From NCBI RefSeq assembly GCF_900149695.1, contig NZ_LT703006.1:335181-399180 (forward strand): DNA of 64,000 nt, written 5' to 3'. The translations under genes were made by a program, and so were the position numbers. The stretch is from Anderseniella sp. Alg231-50. GTDB taxonomy: Bacteria; Pseudomonadota; Alphaproteobacteria; Rhizobiales; Aestuariivirgaceae. Below are positions 8,291 through 18,133 of the stretch, in pieces. Under the pieces are notes generated by a model. It had not been told where the DNA came from. It was given only the letters and a program-made list of their open reading frames with translations, and ran no database searches. Every line of letters begins with the position of its first letter. Positions within the stretch are counted from its first letter, which is position 1.

Positions 8291-10039
8291 ATGAACACCG
8301 GATCTGCAACAGCTATATCATCGGACGCCGACAGGTCGGGCGGGCGTGATTCCGGGTTTCTCAGTTATTTGTCCGATCGCCGGGTTCTTGATGATTTTGC
8401 CATCGAACGTGCGTTTCGCGCCATGGATCAGACCTGGAACCGAACAGAAGCCGTGCTGGTCGATCTGGCTCTGATATCCGAAAGTGATCTGGCATCACAT
8501 CTTGCCGGCTTTCTCAATCTTGAGCTGTTGCAAAAGGACGATCATCCAATCTCGCCAATTGCGGAGGATGTTCTCGAACCGGCATTTCTGAAAGCGGCGA
8601 AACTGTTGCCAGTGCAGGCGAGCGACGACGCAATTACACTGGCGACACCGTGGCCTCTGGATAACGCGCAGGCACAGGCGGCAGGTTATTTTCTGAACAG
8701 GAATGTCGTCCTCCTGGTGACAACGCCCAGCGAGTTTGAACAATTGTTTGAACAACTCTACGGCGATTCAGACGTGCTCGCAGCGCAAGGCTTGTCAGAA
8801 GCGGATCTGGGCGACCAGGCCGGTCAGGCTGACATTGACCGGCTCAAGGACATTGCCAGCGAAGCGCCCATCGTGCGGCTGGCCTCGCGGATTATCAATC
8901 TGGCCGTCAGTTCACTGGCATCGGATATTCACATGGAACCGTTTGAGGATCGGGTGCGCATCCGGTTTCGCATTGACGGTGCCCTGCGCACCATGGAAAC
9001 GGCGGATCGCTCCATGCTGGCCGGGCTGGTGTCGCGCTTTAAAATCATGGCGCATCTCAACATCGCCGAAAGCCGGTTGCCGCAGGACGGCCGCATCAAG
9101 ATACCGGTCAAGGGCCGGGAAATTGACCTCAGGGTGTCAACCATGCCGACCCAGTACGGCGAAACAATCGTGCTGCGTATTCTGGACCGGGCCGAAGTCG
9201 CGCTGCAGTTTCCAGCCCTTGGGTTTGATGCATCAGCGGTTGAAACGTTGCAGCGCCTGACTGCGCAGCCACACGGGATTTTCCTGGTAACCGGACCCAC
9301 CGGCAGCGGCAAGACCACGACGCTTTATGCCGCCCTGACCGGCTTGAACTCGGAGGAACGCAAGATATTCACCGTGGAAGACCCGGTGGAATACAACCTG
9401 CCGGGGATCAGCCAGATCCAGGTCAAACCGCAAATCGGTCTAACCTTTGCCTCGGCATTGCGGTCCATTCTCAGGCAGGACCCGGACATCGTCATGCTCG
9501 GTGAAATCCGTGATGGCGAGACCGCGCAGATATCCATTCAGGCCTCGCTGACCGGGCATCTGGTGCTGGCCACTGTGCACACCAATGACGCGGTCAGTTC
9601 GATCTCCCGACTGCTCGACATGGGCGTTGAGCGTTTTCTGCTGGCCTCGACGCTGCGCGGTGTCCTCGCCCAACGCTTGGTGCGTAAGCTGTGCGCCAAA
9701 TGCAGCGAGCCGGCAGACCTTTCCGCCGGCATTTTGGCGCAAGCCGGTATGGCTGCGGGCAAAGGCCGTCATGCAGCGCGGCGCCCGGTCGGATGTGCCA
9801 TGTGCAACAAGACCGGCTATGCCGGGCGCACCACCATTTATGAAATCGTCGAGTTTGATGGCGAACTGCAACGCCTTGTTGCCGAGGACGCGCCCGTCTC
9901 AGAAATACTGGCGGCGGCAAGACAGCGCGGCGCGACAACCTTGCGGCGCTGCGGTTTGCAAAAAGTTCTGGCTGGCGACACCAGCCTTGAAGAAGTGTTG
10001 CGTGTGACGGGCGATCAACAGGCAATTGAACCAACTTGA
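8291..10039 (+). CDS. gspE: T2SS secretion ATPase GspE
   Basis: 582 residues. N1E/MshEN-like N-terminal domain (about 20-150), then the ATPase core: Asp box around DIHMEPFEDRVRIRFRIDG, Walker A GPTGSGKTTTLY near residue 335, Walker B DIVMLGEIRDGET near 398, His box LVLATVHTND. A zinc-binding four-cysteine unit follows (CAKC near 468 and CAMC near 503), as in most GspE/PilB proteins. It powers pseudopilus assembly from the cytoplasm, docked on GspL and GspF. It is alone with a small secreted-protein gene on this strand. Confidence 0.96.
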   Translation: MNTGSATAISSDADRSGGRDSGFLSYLSDRRVLDDFAIERAFRAMDQTWNRTEAVLVDLALISESDLASHLAGFLNLELLQKDDHPISPIAEDVLEPAFLKAAKLLPVQASDDAITLATPWPLDNAQAQAAGYFLNRNVVLLVTTPSEFEQLFEQLYGDSDVLAAQGLSEADLGDQAGQADIDRLKDIASEAPIVRLASRIINLAVSSLASDIHMEPFEDRVRIRFRIDGALRTMETADRSMLAGLVSRFKIMAHLNIAESRLPQDGRIKIPVKGREIDLRVSTMPTQYGETIVLRILDRAEVALQFPALGFDASAVETLQRLTAQPHGIFLVTGPTGSGKTTTLYAALTGLNSEERKIFTVEDPVEYNLPGISQIQVKPQIGLTFASALRSILRQDPDIVMLGEIRDGETAQISIQASLTGHLVLATVHTNDAVSSISRLLDMGVERFLLASTLRGVLAQRLVRKLCAKCSEPADLSAGILAQAGMAAGKGRHAARRPVGCAMCNKTGYAGRTTIYEIVEFDGELQRLVAEDAPVSEILAAARQRGATTLRRCGLQKVLAGDTSLEEVLRVTGDQQAIEPT

Positions 10040-10055
10040 TACCAAAGGTGAAACC

Positions 10056-10529
10056 ATGACTCGATTGAAGCAAACGTCCCTTTTGCTGGCAGCCCTTGTC
10101 CTGTCAGGCACCGCGCTGACTTTACCCGCAACCGCACAAGGTGCAAAACCGGCCGGAACCATCAAGTGCACTTTGACCGTCAGCGTGGAACTGGCAGTGG
10201 GTGCCCGTCGCCCGGTGCCGTGTGTGTTTCAGCCGACCGCCGCCAACAAGCCGGCAGTGCCGCTGGAAGTCACCATTGATAATTATGGTGCGCCGGTTAA
10301 ATTGATGACCCAGGTCGATTTGTCATGGACAGTCAGCGGCTCGGGGAAAGCACCGGCGAAACAACTGGCCGGCACCTATACCGGTAATCCCGTCATGGCG
10401 AAGAAGACTGATCCGGCCAATGCACTCAGCGCCGGGGGAGAATTTGAACTGCTGCCAATGACGAGTGACAATCCAGACATGTTCAACCTGGCCAGCGGCA
10501 TTGCAGCTGCAACAGTGAGGCTAAAGTAA
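10056..10529 (+). CDS. Secreted DUF992-like protein
   Basis: 157 residues from ATG 10056, which has AAAGGTGA seven bases before it. A clear Sec signal peptide (LLLAALVLSGTALTLPATAQG) is followed by GTIKCTLTVSVELAVGARRPVPCVF and a C-terminal beta-rich part with LAGTYTG and FNLASGIAAATVRLK. This pattern resembles DUF992, small secreted proteins of alphaproteobacteria, including the pair of cysteines that may form a disulfide. It starts 16 bp after gspE and so is probably co-transcribed with it. A role as T2SS substrate or accessory is only suggested by position. Confidence 0.65.
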   Translation: MTRLKQTSLLLAALVLSGTALTLPATAQGAKPAGTIKCTLTVSVELAVGARRPVPCVFQPTAANKPAVPLEVTIDNYGAPVKLMTQVDLSWTVSGSGKAPAKQLAGTYTGNPVMAKKTDPANALSAGGEFELLPMTSDNPDMFNLASGIAAATVRLK

Positions 10530-10746
10530 GCGGGTATGTCCGCACTCACCAGTATGTCCCATTGCGAGGCCGGATGGAGGCGTCCATCCCATTACCGTAA
10601 TTCGATCGGTCGGTTCCGAGGACTGGATCAAGATACTGGAAGCACTGACCGGGCACACCCTACTCCCGCAAAAACGCGAACCCAAGATTAAGGATGATAC
10701 AATCTAACTAGCGCATTTAGTAAACTGTCGCCGTAGTTAACCGCAA

Positions 10747-11082
10747 TTACACATTATAATATCTCTTCAAACGACCCGTTAACAGATTAATTGATGAATT
10801 TGATTTTCCTGAACGAAAAACCTGGTCACCTAGTATTGCAATCAATTGCCAGAACTTTTTTGAATCTTCATTTTCACCATATATAAATATCTGATCTACT
10901 ACTGATCCTGATCCGCCCCATATTTCTGGTGCCAGCAATCGTTTCCAAAACAAATCTGGATCAAAACTGGACTCAGCGACTCTTCTGAATATCCCTGCAT
11001 ATCTTCTTTCTTTGGACTGGCTTAAGAGTACATCTATCTCTTTCACCGTCTCAACAATTTCGCTAATCATATGCTCATTCAT
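10747..11082 (-). CDS. Putative immunity protein for the RHS toxin
   Basis: 111 residues, no signal peptide, no membrane segment, no family I recognise. Its start overlaps the stop of the RHS toxin gene (ATGA at 11079-11082), the typical place of an immunity gene behind a polymorphic toxin. It is clearly more AT-rich than the T2SS genes to the left, as is usual for exchangeable toxin-immunity cassettes. The immunity role is inferred from position only. Confidence 0.6.
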   Translation of the reverse strand: MNEHMISEIVETVKEIDVLLSQSKERRYAGIFRRVAESSFDPDLFWKRLLAPEIWGGSGSVVDQIFIYGENEDSKKFWQLIAILGDQVFRSGKSNSSINLLTGRLKRYYNV

Positions 11083-14000
11083 AGAGGCGGATCCAGTTTA
11101 ATTCCTTGGTGAAGGATTCGAATTCTTTGCGTTACAGACGACGGCGGCAACACAACAAATTCCGGCAACCCCCCATGATTCCCATGTAAAGGTTGAGCTG
11201 GGCGAACCATGATATCTTTAAACGATACTACTTGTCCAACGCTAAGGAACCTACCAGTATTCAACGCGGGCAAACCAGCCGCTTCTCGATAGTTTGGAAT
11301 TGACCTTGGGTCGATTGGTGACCATGAGCGCCCTAGAGGCCCAGAAATACCGCCGTAGACTCGATAAACCGTGATGAGATCGTCTTGCCACAAACCTGAT
11401 AGCGCCGTGTATCCCAAATAGAGTCCGGCCAGAAAGTCACCGAACGGAGCTGGACCATCGATACCTACCAATACTCCAGCAGTAGCCGCTGCGGCAGCCA
11501 TACGACCTCCGGCCACTGCAGCAGCACGTGCACCACTACTAGCAGCAGTGAGTTCCTGATTGTACAAATGTGCAAATGCCGCTGTAAGAGCGCCGCTGGC
11601 AAATTTACCACCTGCGACTATTGCAGCTGCGCCGCCAGCAACTGCTGCCGATGCTGTGCGAGCAATTTTGCCAGCCAACCCACCTGTACCTGCTTTTCCA
11701 AATACTCCCTGGGAAAATACACCGACAGCCGCACCTATAGCATTGGCGGCAAACCCTTCCTGAAAGTTGCCCCCTTGTGCGACTGATATGGCTCCACCCA
11801 CAACACCATGGATGGCCCCCTTGACGGCGGCGAACCCAACAGTTCCCAATTCTTTGAACTGCTCGACATATGTGCCGACATGAGACCAGATACCCCAGTC
11901 GCCGACCTGAGCGAATGAGAACGCCATTGCAGTGACTGCTTCCAGTATCGACCCTCCAGACAGCAGTGTTAGCGCTCCTGCAGCCAGGGTACAGGTTATC
12001 GGCCCTACCCCGCACGCCACGATCTGTATCGCACTTCGTATCAACGGTATCTTCAGCAGCGCTTTGAACACCGAGCCTATGGCCTTGAACACCGACTTGA
12101 AGAAGTTGCCGATGGCCTTGAATATCTTCGAGAAGAAGAAGCCCGACGGGTCGGTGTAACTCAACGGGTTGTTGAGCACATAGGTGTAGCGGTTCCAGTT
12201 CTGGAAGTTTTCTACATCCTGGATGTTCGGATCAGCCGACAGGAAACGCCCGATCTCGGCGTCATAGACACGCCCGTTCATGTGCACCAGGCCGACCGGG
12301 TCCAGCATCTCATGGCCGGTATAGCCGCGCGTGGTGATCGAGGTGTCGAACGCCAGCAGGGCTGTGCCTGACAAAGCCGTCCAGTCAACCTCGCGGCGTT
12401 TGCCCCAGGCATCGAAGCTCATCTTCTGGACAATGGCGCCGACCTCATCGGTGATGGTGTCGAGTGAACCGAGATTGTCTTTCAGCAGATAGCGCGTGGC
12501 GGCGATCTGTGAGTTGGAATAGGTCGAGACCACGGCAACGCCGGCGATATAGTGTTTTTCCTCCACAACCAGCGACGGCTGTTGAATGGATTCATAAGAC
12601 CCGCCCATCGCATATACGGTTGTGGTGGTGCCCGATGTGGTCTGGTCTTCGCGTTTGAAGCGTGATCGGTCCGGGCCATACCAGACATTGACGATATTGG
12701 CGCCTTTCAGAATCTGGGTCGGCTTGTCGAAGGCTGAATAGGTAATGGTGCGGCCATCGCCTGCCGTCTGGTTGCCGTTGGCATCATAGCAATAGGTCGC
12801 GTTCTTGGTGCCTGCCACCTGGGTGACGGCGTTTGGGCCTGCATACTGCTGGCTGGCGGCACACGAGCCATGCACCTGGCCATAAGTATAGGTGCCGACA
12901 CCGGTCTTCGATGTGATATTGCCGATGGCATCATAGGTCATGGTCACGGTTGCATTGGTGGCCTGGCCGTTGCCGTAGGTGGTGGCAATGCTGGTGACGC
13001 GGTTGAGATTGTCGTACAGAAAATCTTCGGTGAGATTCTGTACCGTGTCGCGGCGCTGGGTCAGGTTGCCCAGATCATCCAGCGTGTAGGACAAATCCTG
13101 AACCGTGGTCAGGTCCTTGACCGAGAATATGGCATTGAGTTGGCCGGTTTCGGACTCATAGGTGCGGGTGGTTTCAACACCATTGCCAAGGCGTTCCTTG
13201 GAGACATTGCCACGCGCGTCCATTTCCAGAAGCTGCCAGTAGGACGCTTGCGAGGTATAGTTCTTCACCTCAGTCAGCAGGCCATTGGCGTCGTAGACAT
13301 TCTGCGTGCGCAGGCCCGACGGGTAGATGACGCTGTCGGCGCGGGAGAAACTGTCATAGGTGGTGGTGGTGGTATAGGCCGTGCCGTCTATGGTTTCCGT
13401 CGCCTGTGACGGGCGGCCGAAGCTGTCATAATCAGCAGTGCTGGCATAGCCGTTCCCACTCGTTGACGCGACCAACTTGCCGATGGCTTTGTTGCCGGTG
13501 TCGTAGGTCCACGTGGCAGTGCGTGCGGCAGCACCTGCCGAATCTGCATCGTCGATGCGCGTCAGCATGCGGCCCAGCACATCATAGGTCATGCGGGTTA
13601 CCTGGCCCTTGGCATCGGTCTGCTCCACCAGCATGCCCAGCGCATTGTAGCGATAGGTCCAGGTGCCCTTGTCCGGGTCGGTATCGGAGACCTTGTTGCC
13701 CCGGTCGTCGTAGACGTAAGTGGAGGTATTGCCGAGCGGCCCCGACATGGAGGTCATCTGGCCAATAGCGTCATAGACGTGGGTAGTGACATTACTGGCG
13801 TTGTCGGTCACGGACACAGTCTGTCCGATGGCATCCTTGGTCACCGTCTTGGTCTGGCCGATCTCGTTGGTGGCGACCTGGGTGAGCCCGTTATAGGTGA
13901 CCAGCTGCGTGGAATTGTCCGGCCTTGTGGTGATTATGGGGCGGCCCAGCAAATCGTACTGGATCGTGGTCCAGTGGACCGTGTTGCCGGAAAAGTAAGG

Positions 14001-17000
14001 TTCCGACTTCTGGATCATGCGGCCTTGCGCATCATACTCTTCATTGATGTAAGACAGCTGCCCGTTGACTAGCGCGTAGCTGAGCCTTGTGCGCAGCAGG
14101 CGGTCGGCGACCACCGTGCTTTCCGCACCACCCTGGGGCCGTGTGATGGTTCTCAAAGCCAGATCGGTGCCGCAGGCAAAGGTTGTGGGGCCGCAGGCCT
14201 CACGGATGGTGTCGGTATAAGTGCCGTCAGCCCGGGTCTCCCGGGTCACGCGGCCGAACGCATCATGGATCCAGCTTGTGGTCAGATTGTTGGGGCCGGT
14301 CAAACTGGCAATCAGCCCGGTGTCGGGATCAAAAGTACGGGTCTCGGAATGCCCAAGCGGATTGGTTTCGGTCAGTTGGTGGCGCACCTTGGCGTCATAG
14401 GTGTAGCTGGTCGTGCGGCTGGTAGCGACAATACCGTCACCGACCGGCTCGCCCCAGGTCTCGGTGACCGACGTCACTGCCCCGAATGCGTTATAGGCAT
14501 TGGTTTTGGTCACCGTCAGGCCACTGGTCGACGCAACCGTCTCGGTGGCAATCTCACCGGTTGCTTCATAGGTGAAGCTGGAGGTGCGGGTAATATTCGT
14601 CTGCCCGGTAGCGGCATGGATTACACTGGCCGAGCTCAGCCGGCCCAGTATCCAGGTGGCCGCATTGTGGGTGTAGACATTGTTCGTGGTCTTGGTGAAC
14701 GTCTTGCCGCTACCGGCGGTCGAAGCCACAAGCGTTGTCGGATACCCGTAATCATCATAGGTTGTGGTTTCCGTCACGGTGGACATCAGAACACCGTTCA
14801 GGTCACGGCTGGTGGTGGTAGACGTATCGGCATAACGGAAGCACTGGGCTACACCGTCGGTGCCGCCGCCGGGCCGGAAACTCACGGCCCATGTGACCTG
14901 CTGGTCTTTCAGCACAATGTCACCCGGCGCAATGGTGCGGCTGCGCTCCAGCATGCCCTGATGATGGGTCTGCCAAGCCTGCAGATAGGTGCTCTCCGTA
15001 ACTATGCCTGTACTGTCATCGGTGACCTCCATGGCCCTGAAACCAAGGCCGCCGACACCAGCGATGTGAACCTTGAAGCCCTCATACTTGTAGGTCTGGG
15101 TATTTGACCCGCCAATGCCGTTGTCGGCCACAACCTTGTGTACCAACTGGCCAGCGGTCAGAATGTCGTTTACTGGATAGGTCGCATCCGTGGCAGCGGT
15201 ATACACAGCCGTATCGGTCATCGTCTTGTACTGGAACTCGCTCCATAGGCCGAGGCCATTGGTGACCTTGGTCAAGTAGTCAGTCGGATTCCAGGCCGAA
15301 AACACGACATGATCGTAGTATGAACCCGATTTAGACCTCTGGTTATCATCGCCTTTCCAATAATATAAATCAGCTAGGCCATCACCGTTAAAATCTCCGG
15401 TTGCAGCGACAACATAATCATCCCAGCCAGAAGTAACCGCACCGCCGGCACCGGCAGGCAGTAATTCCTTGGTAAACCCGCCCTTGCCGTCACTGAGGAA
15501 TATGCTGTCATTGTTATGGCTGTTGCTGTTTAGCCGACCTTTGCCATCCGTCTCTGTGACGTAAAAATCCGTCAACCCATCTCCGTTGAAATCACCACCT
15601 GACACAACTTTGTAGTTGTCCGGGATTCTGTTGGCGCCCGGTACATTAATATTCTCGAATGTGCCGTCACCCCGGCCGATAAGTACCTTGTCCGCCCCGC
15701 CCGACACACCTCGACCGTAATTGTCCGTCTTGGTCAGATACAGATCTGTCAGGCTGTCGCCATTAAAGTCGCCCGTGGACATGACTGAAAAGTCATCCGG
15801 CACACGTTCAACATCAGATACAGCCTGCCTTACAAATCCGCCGGCACCATCTGACAGGTGCACACTGTCAGCACCCGTTTGCTTGCCGCGCTTATGATCA
15901 TCAGTCAGAACCGTATAGAGGTCGATCAGGCCATCGCCATTGAAATCTCCGGTTGCAACAACAGAATGCCCGTCCTGCACGCTGTTCGCAGAATCGACTT
16001 CCTGTTTGGTGAAGGTGATGTTGTTATTGCCAATTCTATTGGCCAGCCACACCTGATTTGGCGCTACAACTTCAATTTCTTCTCCAAATTCATCCTCTAT
16101 TTCAACTTTGTATGCGCGGCCTTTATTGTCTTGCTGGTACAGATACAGGTCTGTCAAACCGTCGCCATTGAAGTCTCCAACTGCGCCAATACCCCAATAA
16201 TCCACAGTTGAATCAATGACTCCGATCAGGACCTTGTTGAAGTTGCCGGCACCATCTCCGAACAGCATGCTGTCGTTCTGCGTATTGTCCAATCGGCCAC
16301 CACCGTGTATATCGGAGATGTACAGATCGACATTTCCGTCACCGTCAAAGTCACCTGTGGCAATTATGCCGTCATCGTTGCGCAAGCCATCTGCATATTC
16401 ACGCCATATCTTGGTGAACGTACCATCCCCATCTGACAGCCAGATCTGGTCCTTGTTTGAGCCATGTTTCTTGCGTTGAGCGTTTGAATTGACTCTCGTT
16501 ATGTAGAAATCCGTCAATCCGTCATTGTTGAAATCACCAGATCCAATGACGCGTTTTTCATCGTAAGACGAACTGGTCAGCCCTTCATTGGCGCCTAGAG
16601 AAAACAAACTGAATTTGCCCGCACCATCGGGAGACCATTCAAACACAGTCGGTGCAAAGCAGTCCGTGCTGCCGACGCCGCACTCGGTGACACTTATCGG
16701 CCTGGACCGTCCGGTGCCTGAAATCTCGTAGGCCACGGTATAGTCACGCACCTGCGTTGTGCCAGCCAGCACGCGGACCTTTTGCAGACGCTCATGCTGT
16801 TCAATAACAGAGCCGGCCAGATAGGCCTTGGATGTATCCGGCCTAGCCTCATAGTCAAAGACAACAGAGTTGTACGGAGCAAGTCCTTGCGCGGTGTTTC
16901 CGGTGTAATTGACCTGCGCCAGAGACAACCGGCCAAGCACAATGTCTTCCGTATAGACAAACTCAATATAATTGCCACGCTGATCCGTTATCTTGTGCAG

Positions 17001-17621
17001 CATCCAGGCCCGGGCTTCACTGCGCCCAGATGCTTCTACTGTTGTTCCCCCACCGGCGCCATACTGATATACTTGTCCATTCTTCTTCCATACCTTGAAC
17101 CACAATGGTCCGGTTCCAGCATTGCCGTAGGAGACGATCTTGGAAAACTCTTCCTGCTGGGTGCGATATTCGGTACCGTCAGCTCCGTTGGTTCCGACGA
17201 TTGGTACGAGACGTTCTCCGTTCATGCAGAACTTGTCATCAGTCTCGAAATCAACTGGATCGATAGTCTGGTCATTGTGGATATCGGTTCCACAACGGGT
17301 AATGGAAGACAGCCCGCCTATGGACCAGCCAACCCCCATGATGCCATTGCCGGCCTGACTGGAATATTGCAGCGTCAAAGATGGTTGCATGCCCGTCGTA
17401 CCGGGCGGCACTGAAATAGGGATTGAATAACTGGCGGCACCCGCAGGTGACACACCAAGCTCACCCGACGTGGCTCCAGTCAACTCCGCTGCTCGTGCTG
17501 CGCCACTCAAGCCCACGATGAAAGCCAGCAGAATGGCGATGTATGAACTGAATTGGAGGTGTCGCAAATTCAAGAAAGTTGAAAAATTACTAGTATGCAC
17601 AGAATACGAACGATTAAGCAT
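11079..17621 (-). CDS. Secreted SpvB/FG-GAP/RHS polymorphic toxin
   Basis: 2180 residues from ATG 17621 (GGGGAG seven bases upstream; an extension to 17774 is disfavoured). A long N-region is followed by a signal peptide core (YIAILLAFIVGLSGAARAAE). Then comes an SpvB-type domain (SIPISVPPGTTGMQPSLTL), seven FG-GAP/VCBS-like repeats with DFNGDGLTDLY-type cores (about residues 360-760), and a long array of RHS YD repeats. The RHS core ends with GRFLSADPNIQ...NRYTYVLNNPLSYTDPSG near residue 1825. The last 355 residues are the variable tail: a Gly/Ala-rich hydrophobic stretch, then about 100 residues (from VYRVYGGISGPLGRSW) that look like a compact toxin domain. RHS shells encapsulate and release C-terminal toxins. 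The toxin activity is not established; the Y-R, S-W and LPE elements make an ADP-ribosyltransferase-like fold a guess. Confidence 0.88.
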   Translation of the reverse strand: MLNRSYSVHTSNFSTFLNLRHLQFSSYIAILLAFIVGLSGAARAAELTGATSGELGVSPAGAASYSIPISVPPGTTGMQPSLTLQYSSQAGNGIMGVGWSIGGLSSITRCGTDIHNDQTIDPVDFETDDKFCMNGERLVPIVGTNGADGTEYRTQQEEFSKIVSYGNAGTGPLWFKVWKKNGQVYQYGAGGGTTVEASGRSEARAWMLHKITDQRGNYIEFVYTEDIVLGRLSLAQVNYTGNTAQGLAPYNSVVFDYEARPDTSKAYLAGSVIEQHERLQKVRVLAGTTQVRDYTVAYEISGTGRSRPISVTECGVGSTDCFAPTVFEWSPDGAGKFSLFSLGANEGLTSSSYDEKRVIGSGDFNNDGLTDFYITRVNSNAQRKKHGSNKDQIWLSDGDGTFTKIWREYADGLRNDDGIIATGDFDGDGNVDLYISDIHGGGRLDNTQNDSMLFGDGAGNFNKVLIGVIDSTVDYWGIGAVGDFNGDGLTDLYLYQQDNKGRAYKVEIEDEFGEEIEVVAPNQVWLANRIGNNNITFTKQEVDSANSVQDGHSVVATGDFNGDGLIDLYTVLTDDHKRGKQTGADSVHLSDGAGGFVRQAVSDVERVPDDFSVMSTGDFNGDSLTDLYLTKTDNYGRGVSGGADKVLIGRGDGTFENINVPGANRIPDNYKVVSGGDFNGDGLTDFYVTETDGKGRLNSNSHNNDSIFLSDGKGGFTKELLPAGAGGAVTSGWDDYVVAATGDFNGDGLADLYYWKGDDNQRSKSGSYYDHVVFSAWNPTDYLTKVTNGLGLWSEFQYKTMTDTAVYTAATDATYPVNDILTAGQLVHKVVADNGIGGSNTQTYKYEGFKVHIAGVGGLGFRAMEVTDDSTGIVTESTYLQAWQTHHQGMLERSRTIAPGDIVLKDQQVTWAVSFRPGGGTDGVAQCFRYADTSTTTSRDLNGVLMSTVTETTTYDDYGYPTTLVASTAGSGKTFTKTTNNVYTHNAATWILGRLSSASVIHAATGQTNITRTSSFTYEATGEIATETVASTSGLTVTKTNAYNAFGAVTSVTETWGEPVGDGIVATSRTTSYTYDAKVRHQLTETNPLGHSETRTFDPDTGLIASLTGPNNLTTSWIHDAFGRVTRETRADGTYTDTIREACGPTTFACGTDLALRTITRPQGGAESTVVADRLLRTRLSYALVNGQLSYINEEYDAQGRMIQKSEPYFSGNTVHWTTIQYDLLGRPIITTRPDNSTQLVTYNGLTQVATNEIGQTKTVTKDAIGQTVSVTDNASNVTTHVYDAIGQMTSMSGPLGNTSTYVYDDRGNKVSDTDPDKGTWTYRYNALGMLVEQTDAKGQVTRMTYDVLGRMLTRIDDADSAGAAARTATWTYDTGNKAIGKLVASTSGNGYASTADYDSFGRPSQATETIDGTAYTTTTTYDSFSRADSVIYPSGLRTQNVYDANGLLTEVKNYTSQASYWQLLEMDARGNVSKERLGNGVETTRTYESETGQLNAIFSVKDLTTVQDLSYTLDDLGNLTQRRDTVQNLTEDFLYDNLNRVTSIATTYGNGQATNATVTMTYDAIGNITSKTGVGTYTYGQVHGSCAASQQYAGPNAVTQVAGTKNATYCYDANGNQTAGDGRTITYSAFDKPTQILKGANIVNVWYGPDRSRFKREDQTTSGTTTTVYAMGGSYESIQQPSLVVEEKHYIAGVAVVSTYSNSQIAATRYLLKDNLGSLDTITDEVGAIVQKMSFDAWGKRREVDWTALSGTALLAFDTSITTRGYTGHEMLDPVGLVHMNGRVYDAEIGRFLSADPNIQDVENFQNWNRYTYVLNNPLSYTDPSGFFFSKIFKAIGNFFKSVFKAIGSVFKALLKIPLIRSAIQIVACGVGPITCTLAAGALTLLSGGSILEAVTAMAFSFAQVGDWGIWSHVGTYVEQFKELGTVGFAAVKGAIHGVVGGAISVAQGGNFQEGFAANAIGAAVGVFSQGVFGKAGTGGLAGKIARTASAAVAGGAAAIVAGGKFASGALTAAFAHLYNQELTAASSGARAAAVAGGRMAAAAATAGVLVGIDGPAPFGDFLAGLYLGYTALSGLWQDDLITVYRVYGGISGPLGRSWSPIDPRSIPNYREAAGLPALNTGRFLSVGQVVSFKDIMVRPAQPLHGNHGGLPEFVVLPPSSVTQRIRILHQGIKLDPPL

Positions 17622-18133
17622 CGAACAACTCCCCAAATTAGCAAACAGACAATACTTGTCCGGATCGAGAATCATCTTCTCGATACACATGTTTTGTCGC
17701 CAATATTGAGAGGTACTTGTTCCTCTCCCCAGTTCACGGAAAGTTGACGTAACTGCAGCAAAGAAGTCAATCATATTTTTTCTTTATGCAGAGAAAAACT
17801 GCTTGCGTGCGGATGTCTCACCAATAGGTTGCAATATCCGTTGTTATCACTACCATTATCCGTGCAAGTTAAAGAGCGCATCAATACCTCAATTGGAGAT
17901 TGCAACTGATTCGCTTCGATGAGTGTTAGGGAATTTGCCTGCAGCCAACTGATACTAGCTAAAGGACAATGCCATCTGGGTTCCGTAGGAACGGCAACAC
18001 GGAAATCTCGAACAATCGCCTTGCTGTGGAGCACCTTCGAACTGAAGCCGAATGGTGACCAGGTAACAGAACGAATTAGATGGTGAGTAGATTACCCTTT
18101 ACAGGTTGACGGCAAGCATCGGGATAACTGTGC
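17622..18133. other. 512-bp non-coding gap with one copy of a direct repeat
   Basis: No convincing gene. A leftward 87-codon frame (17771-18034, GTG start) has no recognisable features and overlaps the RHS upstream region. The gap should contain the RHS promoter. At 17971-18004 it holds one copy of a 34-bp direct repeat that recurs at 22226-22259. Confidence 0.5.
17971..18004 (+). repeat. 34-bp imperfect direct repeat, copy 1
   Basis: Runs from GCCATCTGGG to ACGGCAACACGGAA. Aligned by eye to copy 2 (22226-22259) it matches at 29 of 34 positions, including 15 identical bases at the right end. It lies just downstream of the carbamoyltransferase gene. It may be a duplicated insertion boundary or a remnant of a mobile element. 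Confidence 0.6.

Noticed and set aside
14265..15107. 280-codon plus-strand frame within the RHS gene
   Set aside because: Shadow of the repetitive RHS coding sequence; composition mirrors the YD repeats.
15350..16540. Regularly spaced similar DNA segments, at first look array-like
   Set aside because: They are the FG-GAP codons (DFNGDGLTDLY) of the RHS protein, not a CRISPR array.
17771..18034. 87-codon minus-strand frame upstream of the RHS gene
   Set aside because: GTG start, no recognisable features, part of it is the direct-repeat sequence; more likely non-coding.
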